5,652 nucleotides of DNA from Actinomycetota bacterium (GCA_005787025.1 SYCH01000027.1:1-5652); one strand, 5' to 3'; positions 1 through 5,470 are shown, numbered from the stretch's first letter. Notes: generated from the sequence alone by a model not told the origin. A program made the numbers and translations.

Positions 1-621
1 AAGAAGGTGGAGGCCGTCGAGTACCGCCACATCAAGCAGTCCGGTGGTTCGGGTCAGTTTGCCGTTATCAAGATCAACATGGAGCCGAACCCGGGCAAGG
101 GCTACGAGTTCGTCGACAAGATCTCGGGTGGTCGCATCCCGCGCGAGTACATCAACCCGACCAACCAGGGTTTGCAGAGCGCGCTCGACAACGGCGTGCT
201 CGCCGGTTACCCGACGGTGGACGTGAAGGTGACCCTCGTCGACGGCGCGTACCACGACGTGGACTCCAGCGAAATGGCGTTCAAAATCGCCGGTCAGCAG
301 GCGTTCCGAAAGGCCGCCGAGGCCGCGCGTCCCGTGTTGATGGAACCGATCATGGGCGTCGAGGTGGTCACCCCCGAGGAATACATGGGCGACGTCATGG
401 GCGACTTGTCCAGCCGCCGTGGTCGTATCGAGGGCATGGAGGCTCGGGGCAACACCCAAGTGGTGCGCGCCCAGATCCCGTTGTCCGAGATGTTCGGTTA
501 CTCCACCGACCTGCGCTCGCGCACCCAGGGTCGTGCGACGTACACCATGCAGTTCAACTCGTACCAGCAGGTCCCCGAGGCCATCGCCTCGGACATCATC
601 AAGCGCACCCGCGGCGAGTGA
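1..621 (+). CDS. fusA: Elongation factor G, C-terminal part (5' end outside window)
   Basis: This is the last 206 codons of EF-G, the GTPase that drives translocation of tRNA and mRNA on the ribosome in the cytoplasm. The frame is open from base 1, and the gene ends with TGA at 619-621. The GTPase domain lies upstream of the window. What remains covers most of domain IV and all of domain V. Seen directly: the KQSGGSGQF segment, GYEFVDKISGG, the strongly conserved YHDVDSSEMAFK, RPVLMEPIM at the IV/V junction, GDVMGDLSSRRG, and PLSEMFGYSTDLRS. These match bacterial EF-G throughout, with no frameshift. EF-G is usually about 700 aa, so roughly 70% is missing only because of the window edge. The family normally lies directly upstream of tuf in the str operon; here the next gene is a dehydrogenase on the same strand, 79 bp away. 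Confidence 0.98.
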   Translation, partial: KKVEAVEYRHIKQSGGSGQFAVIKINMEPNPGKGYEFVDKISGGRIPREYINPTNQGLQSALDNGVLAGYPTVDVKVTLVDGAYHDVDSSEMAFKIAGQQAFRKAAEAARPVLMEPIMGVEVVTPEEYMGDVMGDLSSRRGRIEGMEARGNTQVVRAQIPLSEMFGYSTDLRSRTQGRATYTMQFNSYQQVPEAIASDIIKRTRGE

Positions 622-640
622 CGCTCGGACGCTCCGCTTA

Positions 641-668
641 TTGACGACCCCCGGCGCCTGAGTAACTT
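641..668 (+). promoter_or_regulatory. Candidate promoter for the SDR-SDR-nitroreductase operon
   Basis: A TTGACG box (641-646) and a TAACTT box (663-668) are separated by 16 bp in the fusA/dehydrogenase gap. This fits a sigma-70/SigA-type promoter with an actinobacterial TAnnnT -10. Transcription would start near 675, leaving a short leader of about 25 nt that contains the ribosome-binding site. It would allow the three-gene operon to be expressed separately from the str operon, though read-through from fusA is not excluded because no convincing terminator follows fusA. The call is by eye only. Confidence 0.45.
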
Positions 669-689
669 GGGAGGAACCGCGAGGTCCAA

Positions 690-696
690 GGGGGAG
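690..696 (+). promoter_or_regulatory. Ribosome-binding site of the first SDR gene
   Basis: GGGGGAG lies four bases before the ATG at 701 and contains the Shine-Dalgarno core GGAG. It supports 701 as the start codon. A second purine-rich stretch, GGGAGGAA, lies further upstream at 669-676 but is too distant to serve this start. Confidence 0.6.
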
Positions 697-700
697 TGTC

Positions 701-1480
701 ATGGGAGTTCTTGACGGCCGTGTTGCCTGCATCACGGGTGGAACACGAGGTATCGGTTTGGCGATCGCCAAGGCGTTCCTCGACGAGGGCGCGAAGGTGG
801 TCATCAACGGTCGCGACGCCGCCAAGGCGCAACGTTCGATCGACGGGTTGAAGGCCGGCGACCGCGTGCACTTCATCGCCGGTGACGTGAAGAAGAAGGA
901 AGACTGCATCAAGGTGGTCGACGGAACTGTCGCTCACTTCGGTCGCATCGACATCATGGTCCCCAACGCCGGCGGCGGCAGCGATTACGCGCCGGTCGTC
1001 GATATGACCGACGAGTCCATGCAGGACGCGATGACGTGGAACTTCTGGCACACGTTCTGGACCATGCAGGCGTCGTTGAAGCACATGATTCCGCAGCAGT
1101 ACGGCCGCATCCTCGCGATGAGTTCGGTCGAGGGCAAGGTGGGCAAACCGGCCATCTCCAGTTACGTGGCGTCGAAGCACGCCATCAACGGCCTCTGCAA
1201 ATCGGCATCGAAGGAAGTGGGCACGCTCGGTATCACGGTGAACGCGCTCTGCCCGGGCGCCATCGAGACCGACGTCATGATGGCGCAGGGCCCCGGAGCT
1301 GCCGAGGCGATGGGTCTCACCTACGAGGGACTGCTGAACCTGTTCGCTCAGGAGTCGGCGGTGAAGCGTTTGAATGAATGCGAGGACGTGGCCCTGGTGG
1401 CCGTCCTTCTCGCATCGGAAGCCGGAGCAGGAATCACGGGATCGATGATCTCGATCGACGGCGGCACCTCGCCGTACTGA
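701..1480 (+). CDS. Short-chain dehydrogenase/reductase (SDR), first tandem copy
   Basis: A 259-aa classical SDR, a cytoplasmic NAD(P)(H)-dependent oxidoreductase that interconverts alcohols and ketones; length is typical (about 250). Seen in the sequence: Rossmann glycine motif TGGTRGIG (residues 12-19), NGRD after the second beta strand with Arg38 (an Arg here often favours NADP(H)), GDV with Asp62 near the adenine site, NAGG (89-92), active-site Asn114, Ser142, Tyr155 and Lys159 (YVASK), PG at 185-186, and C-terminal DGGTSPY. The full Asn-Ser-Tyr-Lys tetrad is present, so an active enzyme is expected. The start is fixed by the GGGGGAG site and by agreement with the paralogue's MGxLDG N-terminus. 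It is the first gene of a tight operon with a second SDR 16 bp downstream and a nitroreductase after that. The closest general resemblance is to FabG-like / alcohol-dehydrogenase-type SDRs. Substrate unknown; a fatty-acid role is not supported by context. Confidence 0.93.
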   Translation: MGVLDGRVACITGGTRGIGLAIAKAFLDEGAKVVINGRDAAKAQRSIDGLKAGDRVHFIAGDVKKKEDCIKVVDGTVAHFGRIDIMVPNAGGGSDYAPVVDMTDESMQDAMTWNFWHTFWTMQASLKHMIPQQYGRILAMSSVEGKVGKPAISSYVASKHAINGLCKSASKEVGTLGITVNALCPGAIETDVMMAQGPGAAEAMGLTYEGLLNLFAQESAVKRLNECEDVALVAVLLASEAGAGITGSMISIDGGTSPY

Positions 1481-1483
1481 CAC

Positions 1484-1490
1484 AGGGGGA
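1484..1490 (+). promoter_or_regulatory. Ribosome-binding site deciding the start of the second SDR
   Basis: AGGGGGA directly abuts an ATG at 1491 but lies six bases before a second in-frame ATG at 1497. Only the latter spacing is normal for ribosome binding. Starting at 1497 also makes the protein begin MGKLDG, aligned residue for residue with the MGVLDG start of the upstream paralogue. Confidence 0.6.
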
Positions 1491-1496
1491 ATGAAC

Positions 1497-2279
1497 ATGG
1501 GCAAGTTGGACGGGAAAGTCGCCTGCATCACGGGTGGAACCCGCAGTATCGGGCGGGCCATCGCCGACGCATTCCTCGCCGAGGGTGCCACGGTGGTGGT
1601 CAACGGTCGCGACGCGGCCAAGGGCCAGGTGTGTCTGAACGAGATGAAAGCTGGTGACCGTGCGGCGTTCTTCGCCGGGGACTCGTCGAAGCAGTCGGTG
1701 GTCGAGGGTCTCATCGATTTCACCATCGAGAAGTACGGCAAGCTCGACATCTGTTGTCTGAACTCGGGCGGTGTGCAGATGACCGCGCCCGTCGCACAGA
1801 TGACTGACGAGGAGTGGGCTCTCGAGGTGGACTGGAACCTGAACCACGTGTTCTGGGGCATGCGCCGCGCCTTGCAGCACATGATCCCGCGACAGGCGGG
1901 TCGCATCATCGTGACCTCGTCGGTGGAGGGCAAGTTGGGCAAGCCGGGTATCCCGGGCTACGTCACCACCAAGCACGCGGTCAACGGTTTGGTGAAGTCG
2001 GCCGCGCACGAGGTTGGCACGCTCGGCATCACGGTGAACGCGATCCTGCCCGGCATCATCGAGACCGACATCGTGCGCGCCACGGGTCCGGACTCGGCCA
2101 TCGCCATGGGCCTCGACGGGTACGACGCGCTCATCGACATGTTCGCGTCGGAGTCGGCCATCAAGCGCCCGAACAAGGTCGAAGAGGTCGCCGCCGTCGC
2201 GGTGATGCTGGCCACCGATGCCGCCCGCAATCTGACCGGCGTGCTGTTCCCGGTCGATGGCGGAACGATGCCCTACTGA
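1497..2279 (+). CDS. Short-chain dehydrogenase/reductase (SDR), second tandem copy
   Basis: A 260-aa SDR, paralogous to the gene just upstream: a hand alignment with one gap gives about 148 identical positions of 259 (about 57%), and catalytic residue numbers coincide. Present: active-site Asn114, Ser142, Tyr155, Lys159 (YVTTK), NGRD with Arg38, PG at 185-186, and DGGTMPY at the end. Two cofactor-site motifs differ from the classical form and from the paralogue: the glycine motif is TGGTRSIG (Gly17 replaced by Ser), and the usual NAG is NSG (89-91), preceded by a Cys-Cys pair at 86-87. The catalytic tetrad is intact, so this looks like functional divergence rather than decay. An ATG at 1491 would add two residues, but ribosome-binding-site spacing favours 1497. 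Its TGA overlaps the nitroreductase ATG (TGATG), which implies translational coupling. Substrate unknown; it may act on a related intermediate or in the opposite direction to its neighbour. Confidence 0.92.
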   Translation: MGKLDGKVACITGGTRSIGRAIADAFLAEGATVVVNGRDAAKGQVCLNEMKAGDRAAFFAGDSSKQSVVEGLIDFTIEKYGKLDICCLNSGGVQMTAPVAQMTDEEWALEVDWNLNHVFWGMRRALQHMIPRQAGRIIVTSSVEGKLGKPGIPGYVTTKHAVNGLVKSAAHEVGTLGITVNAILPGIIETDIVRATGPDSAIAMGLDGYDALIDMFASESAIKRPNKVEEVAAVAVMLATDAARNLTGVLFPVDGGTMPY

Positions 2280-2914
2280 TGTCGAAACTCGGGTTGAGCG
2301 CCGACGAGGTGCTGACGACCACTCGTTCGGTGCGCAAGCGCCTCGATTTCGATCGTCCGGTTTCGCGCGAGATCATCACCGAGTGCATCGAGATCGCCCA
2401 TCAATCGCCGAGCGGAAGCAACTCCATGCGTTGGCGTTGGTTGATCATCGACGATCAGGAGCGCAAGGACTTTCTCGCCGCGTTGTACCGCGAACGTTTC
2501 TACGCGTACGCGGTGGAATCGGGCAAGCCCAAGTCGGAACAGGCCGGCTCGGCGGTGCAGGAGTCGGGCGCTTATCTGGCCGACAACATGGCTCGCGTTC
2601 CGGCGTTGGTGATCCCGTTGTTGGCCGACCGCATGACCGATTCGACGCCGGTGTCGCGACAGGCCTCTCGCTGGGGTTCGATCCTGCCCGGCGTGTGGAG
2701 TTTCATGTTGGCCTTGCGCGAGCGTGGACTCGGATCGTGTTGGACCACGTTGCATCTGGCGGACGAGAAGTTGGTCGCCGAGCGATTGAACATTCCCTAC
2801 GACCAGTTCACCCAGGCCGGTCTCTTCCCGGTGGCGTACACGATCGGCACGGACTTCAAGTTGGCCAAGCGCCCGCCGGCCGAGACGTTCATTCGTTGGA
2901 ACGAGTGGTCCTGA
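2279..2914 (+). CDS. Nitroreductase-family FMN oxidoreductase
   Basis: A 211-aa member of the nitroreductase (NfsB/FRP-like) superfamily: flavin enzymes, usually homodimers, using NAD(P)H to reduce nitro groups, quinones or activated double bonds. Evidence: N-terminal TTRSVRKRL (residues 13-21), matching the FMN-phosphate-binding R-S-x-R segment; QSPSGSNSMRWRW (42-54), matching the usual PSxxNxQPW flavin-contacting loop but with Met-Arg in place of Gln-Pro; and GVWSFMLALRERGLGSCWTT (138-157), matching the conserved helix and LGxxW motif of the family. Length is typical. The ATG at 2279 overlaps the upstream SDR stop by one base. Although the frame stays open upstream to 1814, that part is the out-of-frame shadow of the SDR gene. 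Operon position with two SDRs suggests it acts on the same substrate series, perhaps as an ene- or quinone-type reductase (inference). The sequence does not separate nitroreductase from other flavin activities of this superfamily. Confidence 0.9.
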   Translation: MSKLGLSADEVLTTTRSVRKRLDFDRPVSREIITECIEIAHQSPSGSNSMRWRWLIIDDQERKDFLAALYRERFYAYAVESGKPKSEQAGSAVQESGAYLADNMARVPALVIPLLADRMTDSTPVSRQASRWGSILPGVWSFMLALRERGLGSCWTTLHLADEKLVAERLNIPYDQFTQAGLFPVAYTIGTDFKLAKRPPAETFIRWNEWS

Positions 2915-2919
2915 CCACC

Positions 2920-2937
2920 GGCTGAGGAGTTTCAGCC
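2920..2937. terminator. Hairpin between convergent genes, possible bidirectional terminator
   Basis: A perfect 6-bp inverted repeat, GGCTGA (2920-2925) and TCAGCC (2932-2937), has a 6-base loop. It sits in the 17-bp gap between the nitroreductase stop and the minus-strand HAD stop, and its right arm includes the HAD stop codon. There is no T-run on either side, so it is not a classical intrinsic terminator. T-poor terminators are common in high-GC actinomycetes, but this hairpin is short. Confidence 0.35.
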
Positions 2938-3588
2938 CAGCGGAGCCAGTCGATCGAGTTCCCGGAGGCATTGGTCGGGATCGGTGACGTGCACGACACT
3001 CCAGCCCAAGGCGACGGCCGGTCGCAGGTTCTGGTCGAAGTCGTCGAGGTACAAGATGCGATCGTGCTCGACGCCCAGCATGCTCGCCGTCGCCTCGTAA
3101 ATGGCCGATTCCGGTTTGCGGGCCTTCACCGCGAAGGATTCGACCACGGCGTGGAAGTGGGTGAACGGCACGACCTGTTGCATCGTCGGCCGGTACTCGG
3201 CGAAGGTGTTGGTGAGCAACGCGGTTCGGTACCCGGCGGCCTTCAATCGTGCGATGCGTTCCACCACGGCGTCGATCACCGAATACGTCGGGTCCATGAG
3301 GACGTCGATCTCGTCGCCGTGCAACGACAGACCGGCAGCCCGGGCCCAGGGTTCGAGCAGACCCTGGATGTCGGTCACCGCTATCTCGCCCCGTTCGCAG
3401 CGATGCCACGGATGATCGCCCGACTCCCGGGGTCCGAGGAGAACCTCCAACAATTCGGGCATGGTGATGCCGAACCGATCGGCGAGCACGGACACCTTGT
3501 CGACGATGGGGGAGATGATGACCCCGCCGTAGTCGAAGACCACGGCCTCGACGCGGTTCGCGCTCGAGGCTCTTGCGGGACGCTCCAT
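2932..3588 (-). CDS. HAD-superfamily hydrolase (subfamily IA, epoxide-hydrolase N-terminal-like phosphatase group)
   Basis: A 218-aa haloacid-dehalogenase-type hydrolase, most likely a small-molecule phosphatase in the cytoplasm. All four HAD motifs are visible: motif I FDYGGVI with nucleophile Asp19; motif II LLTNT with Thr126; motif III Lys158 in ARKPES; motif IV LYLDDFDQN with Asp182-Asp183, which bind Mg2+. The cap lies between about residues 25 and 115 and includes HPWHRCERGEI (59-69), a pattern seen in the FDxGGV / YihX-like and sEH-N-like branch. The second Asp of the usual DxD is Gly21. This substitution is known in that branch, but it removes the general acid/base and makes a plain phosphatase call less certain. 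No Shine-Dalgarno precedes the ATG at 3588, and a -10-like TAGTTT lies nine bases upstream, so the mRNA may be leaderless. It is divergent from the phosphotransferase-like gene and convergent with the nitroreductase. Substrate unknown. Confidence 0.88.
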   Translation of the reverse strand: MERPARASSANRVEAVVFDYGGVIISPIVDKVSVLADRFGITMPELLEVLLGPRESGDHPWHRCERGEIAVTDIQGLLEPWARAAGLSLHGDEIDVLMDPTYSVIDAVVERIARLKAAGYRTALLTNTFAEYRPTMQQVVPFTHFHAVVESFAVKARKPESAIYEATASMLGVEHDRILYLDDFDQNLRPAVALGWSVVHVTDPDQCLRELDRLAPLG

Positions 3589-3618
3589 TGACGACAGAAA
3601 CTACCGTGGCACTAAGGT
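3588..3618 (+). promoter_or_regulatory. Candidate promoter of the phosphotransferase-like gene
   Basis: TTGACG (3588-3593) and TAAGGT (3613-3618) are spaced 19 bp apart, matching TTGACn and the actinobacterial TAnnnT -10 with a longish spacer. Transcription would begin near 3625, giving a leader of about 32 nt with its ribosome-binding site. The -35 box starts on the first base of the divergent HAD start codon, so the two genes share regulatory DNA. The call is by eye only. Confidence 0.4.
3598..3603 (-). promoter_or_regulatory. Candidate -10 box for leaderless HAD transcription
   Basis: Read on the minus strand, this is TAGTTT (TAnnnT), ending nine bases before the HAD ATG. That would place the transcription start at or one to two bases before the start codon. 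An ATGACG that could serve as -35 lies at 3624-3629 but leaves a 20-bp spacer, so the -35 is weak. The site sits inside the spacer of the plus-strand promoter. Confidence 0.3.
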
Positions 3619-3645
3619 TCGCTCGTCATTGGGGTCGTTGCGATC

Positions 3646-3650
3646 GGGGG
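3646..3650 (+). promoter_or_regulatory. Ribosome-binding site deciding the phosphotransferase start
   Basis: GGGGG ends six bases before the ATG at 3657, like the G-rich sites of the two SDR genes. It favours 3657 over the in-frame ATG at 3573, which lies inside the divergent HAD gene and has no comparable site. Confidence 0.5.
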
Positions 3651-3656
3651 ATCACC

Positions 3657-5387
3657 ATGGAACGTTGGATCACGGACACGCCGAACAGCGCGCGCTTTCC
3701 CTACTACACGCGCGCCAACGCCGACGAGGTCGGCCCGGACCCGTTCAGCGTTCTCGGCTGGAGCATGGTGTGGATGCGCGGCTGCAACCCGGGTGTGGCG
3801 ATGGGCTTCGTGGAGTTCGGTGTGGTCGACGTCAGCGAGTACGACCTGACGCCGCTGCAGGTGTTCGGCAACCGCGGCGGGTACTTTTACAACCCGATGT
3901 CGCTCAGTCGACTGATGGGCGAGCGCATGCCCGGGGCCACCGCCGAGGCGATCGACAAGGCGTACTTCGGCGACCATCCCGGTGTACCACCGTACGAAGC
4001 GCACCCCGGTGACGTGAACGAGGTGCAGGCGGCCAAGTTGGCCGAGACGATGGGCTGGGTCATGACCACTCCGTCGTTCCCGCGCATGCACGACGCGTCG
4101 AAGATGGCGATGAGGGCCGTGGCCGAGCGCCCCGACTTCACCAAGCTGTCGAACACGGAGTTGGTTGATTACGCGCGGCGCATGACCGCCAAGGTCGAGG
4201 AGGCGTGGATTCCCTACACCGTCGTGTGTCTCGGGGCGTCGCTCGGGCCCGGTGCCGTGCAGGCGGTGTGCGAGGGAATCGGTCGTTCGCAGGACGCGGT
4301 CAAGGCGTTGAGCGCGGTCGGCAACGTGGAGTCGGCCGAGGCCTCGTTCTCGATGTGGGACATCAGCCGCTTGGTGAACGCGTCACCGTCGCTCACCAAG
4401 GCCTTCGATGCCGGTGTCCAAGGCCTGCTCGCACGTCTCGATCGCACGGACGCGGCGAACACGGCGTTTTTCGCGGCATGGGACGAACTGATGAGAGTGC
4501 ACGGTCATCGTGCCCCCAACGAATGGGATTGCCGACCCGACTCCTGGACCACCCGGCCCGAGATCGCGATGGGCATGATCGATCGACTGCGGGGACAGAG
4601 CGACGACCGCTCGCCCCACGTGGCCAAGGCGGCCGCGGCGGCCGAGCGCGAGCGCGTCATCGCGGATCTGATGAAAGTCGTCGCCGCCGACGCCGAGGCC
4701 AGTGGCACCTTGTCGGCCGGGTTGTTCTCCGCGTCCAATTGGTTGCAATGGCGTGAACAGGGCAAGTACGCCTGCATCCGTCTCATCCACGAGGTGAAGC
4801 TGTCGATGTACGAGTTGGGTCACCGCATGGTGTCCGCCGGGGTCATCGCCGACCATCACCACATCTTCAACCTGCTGGACGACGAAATGGACGACTTCCT
4901 GGTCGACCCCGCCAGGTACTCGGCGGTCATCGCCGAGCGCGAGGTGGGTTTTCAGGAACTCCATCACCTGGAACCGCCCTACATCGTGGGCAACGGTCGG
5001 GGGGATGAACCGGTGCACACCTGGCCCCGTCGCAACGCGATCGGGGGAGAGGTCGCCAAGGTCGGTGACGTGCTGCAGGGCGGGCCCGGTGCTCCCGGCG
5101 TGATCACCGGACGGGCCCGTATCGTGCTCGATCCGATGGATGCCCCCGACATGGATCCCACCGACATCTTGGTGGCCCCCACCACCGACCCGTCATGGGC
5201 ACCGCTGTTCCTTTCGGTGGGTGGAGTGGTCGTGAACGTGGGAGCCGTGGGTAGCCACGCCGCCATCGTCAGTCGCGAGTTGGGGGTTCCCTGCGCGGTT
5301 TCGGTCATTCAGGCCACCAGCCGCATCCCTGAGGGGGCCCTCATCACGGTCGACGGTTCCACCGGCACCGTCACCATCATCGGCTGA
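3657..5387 (+). CDS. PEP-utilising / rifampin-phosphotransferase-like protein without ATP-grasp domain
   Basis: A 576-aa protein. Residues about 475-576 form the swivelling phosphohistidine domain of PEP synthase, PPDK and rifampin phosphotransferase (RPH): GAPGVITGRARIV (478-490), DILVAPTTDPSWAPLF (503-518), and GSHAAIVSRELGVP (532-545) with expected phospho-acceptor His534. The body resembles the substrate-binding middle region of RPH: TRANADEVGPDPFSVLGWS (18-36), HGHRAPNEWD (282-291), and a helical stretch at about 365-412 ending in IFNLLDDEMDDFL. The N-terminal ATP-grasp domain and the C-terminal PEP-binding barrel are both absent. Known relatives with this split layout include the His-bearing subunit of phenylphosphate synthase, which needs a separate ATP-binding subunit; no such gene is in the window. 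Likely role (inferred): moving a phosphoryl group from His to a small acceptor such as an alcohol or phenol. An upstream ATG at 3573 would add 28 residues overlapping the HAD gene; 3657 has a G-rich ribosome-binding site. The substrate is unknown. Confidence 0.85.
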   Translation: MERWITDTPNSARFPYYTRANADEVGPDPFSVLGWSMVWMRGCNPGVAMGFVEFGVVDVSEYDLTPLQVFGNRGGYFYNPMSLSRLMGERMPGATAEAIDKAYFGDHPGVPPYEAHPGDVNEVQAAKLAETMGWVMTTPSFPRMHDASKMAMRAVAERPDFTKLSNTELVDYARRMTAKVEEAWIPYTVVCLGASLGPGAVQAVCEGIGRSQDAVKALSAVGNVESAEASFSMWDISRLVNASPSLTKAFDAGVQGLLARLDRTDAANTAFFAAWDELMRVHGHRAPNEWDCRPDSWTTRPEIAMGMIDRLRGQSDDRSPHVAKAAAAAERERVIADLMKVVAADAEASGTLSAGLFSASNWLQWREQGKYACIRLIHEVKLSMYELGHRMVSAGVIADHHHIFNLLDDEMDDFLVDPARYSAVIAEREVGFQELHHLEPPYIVGNGRGDEPVHTWPRRNAIGGEVAKVGDVLQGGPGAPGVITGRARIVLDPMDAPDMDPTDILVAPTTDPSWAPLFLSVGGVVVNVGAVGSHAAIVSRELGVPCAVSVIQATSRIPEGALITVDGSTGTVTIIG

Positions 5388-5388
5388 A

Positions 5389-5412
5389 CCAACCCCGACC
5401 GGCGTCGGTTGG
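5389..5412 (+). terminator. Hairpin just after the phosphotransferase-like gene
   Basis: The inverted repeat CCAA-(CC bulge)-CCGAC / GTCGG-TTGG has loop CGGC at 5400-5403 and begins two bases after the TGA. It could end the upstream transcript, but no T-run follows. Its right arm includes the first four bases of the proposed tuf -35 box. Confidence 0.35.
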
Positions 5413-5436
5413 AACGTTCCCGCGCGCCGGTAGCAT
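5409..5436 (+). promoter_or_regulatory. tuf: Candidate tuf promoter
   Basis: TTGGAA (5409-5414) and TAGCAT (5431-5436) are separated by 16 bp. The -10 keeps the T, A, A and T of TATAAT at positions 1, 2, 5 and 6. The predicted start near 5443 gives a leader of about 84 nt. A separate strong promoter would be needed because tuf is uncoupled from fusA here. The call is by eye only. Confidence 0.5.
5411..5420. repeat. Perfect 10-bp palindrome in the tuf promoter spacer
   Basis: GGAACGTTCC is identical to its reverse complement. It overlaps the -35 box and the first bases of the spacer, a typical position for a repressor operator. Such a short palindrome can occur by chance, so function is only suggested by position. 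Confidence 0.3.
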
Positions 5437-5445
5437 CGCTTTCCT

Positions 5446-5470
5446 GTCCGGTGGGACCTGGTCCTGCCAG
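5446..5470 (+). other. Overlapping alternative hairpins in the tuf leader
   Basis: Three short stems share bases in the predicted leader: GTCC/GGAC (5446-5449 with 5454-5457), GGACC/GGTCC around a single T (5454-5464; as RNA it would need to open into a larger loop), and CTGG/CCAG (5458-5461 with 5467-5470). Each is 4-5 bp, so stability is modest. No known riboswitch is recognised. Confidence 0.2.

Noticed and set aside
626..636. CGGA-CGC-TCCG hairpin after fusA as a terminator
   Set aside because: It has only a 4-bp stem with a 3-base loop and a weak TTATT after it. Too little to call.
1491..1496. ATG at 1491 as the start of the second SDR
   Set aside because: The ribosome-binding site touches this ATG with no spacing. 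The ATG at 1497 has normal spacing and matches the paralogue's N-terminus.
638..1942. 434-codon open frame on the minus strand
   Set aside because: It lies opposite two well-supported SDR genes. Its translation is rich in Arg and His with no recognisable domain, typical of antisense frames in high-GC DNA.
1814..2278. Upstream in-frame extension of the nitroreductase
   Set aside because: It is an out-of-frame reading of the SDR coding sequence. The TGATG overlap at 2277-2281 gives a family-consistent N-terminus.
2273..3409. 378-codon open frame on the minus strand
   Set aside because: It covers the nitroreductase on the opposite strand and the HAD gene in another frame. Both have clear family motifs and this frame has none.
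3573..3656. Longer start for the phosphotransferase-like gene (28 more residues)
   Set aside because: It would overlap the divergent HAD gene and the likely promoter, and has no ribosome-binding site, while 3657 has GGGGG six bases upstream.
3573..4091. Minus-strand frame at 3612-4091 and plus-strand frame at 3629-4012
   Set aside because: Both are other-frame shadows of the phosphotransferase-like gene, lack motifs, and have low-complexity Arg/His-rich translations.
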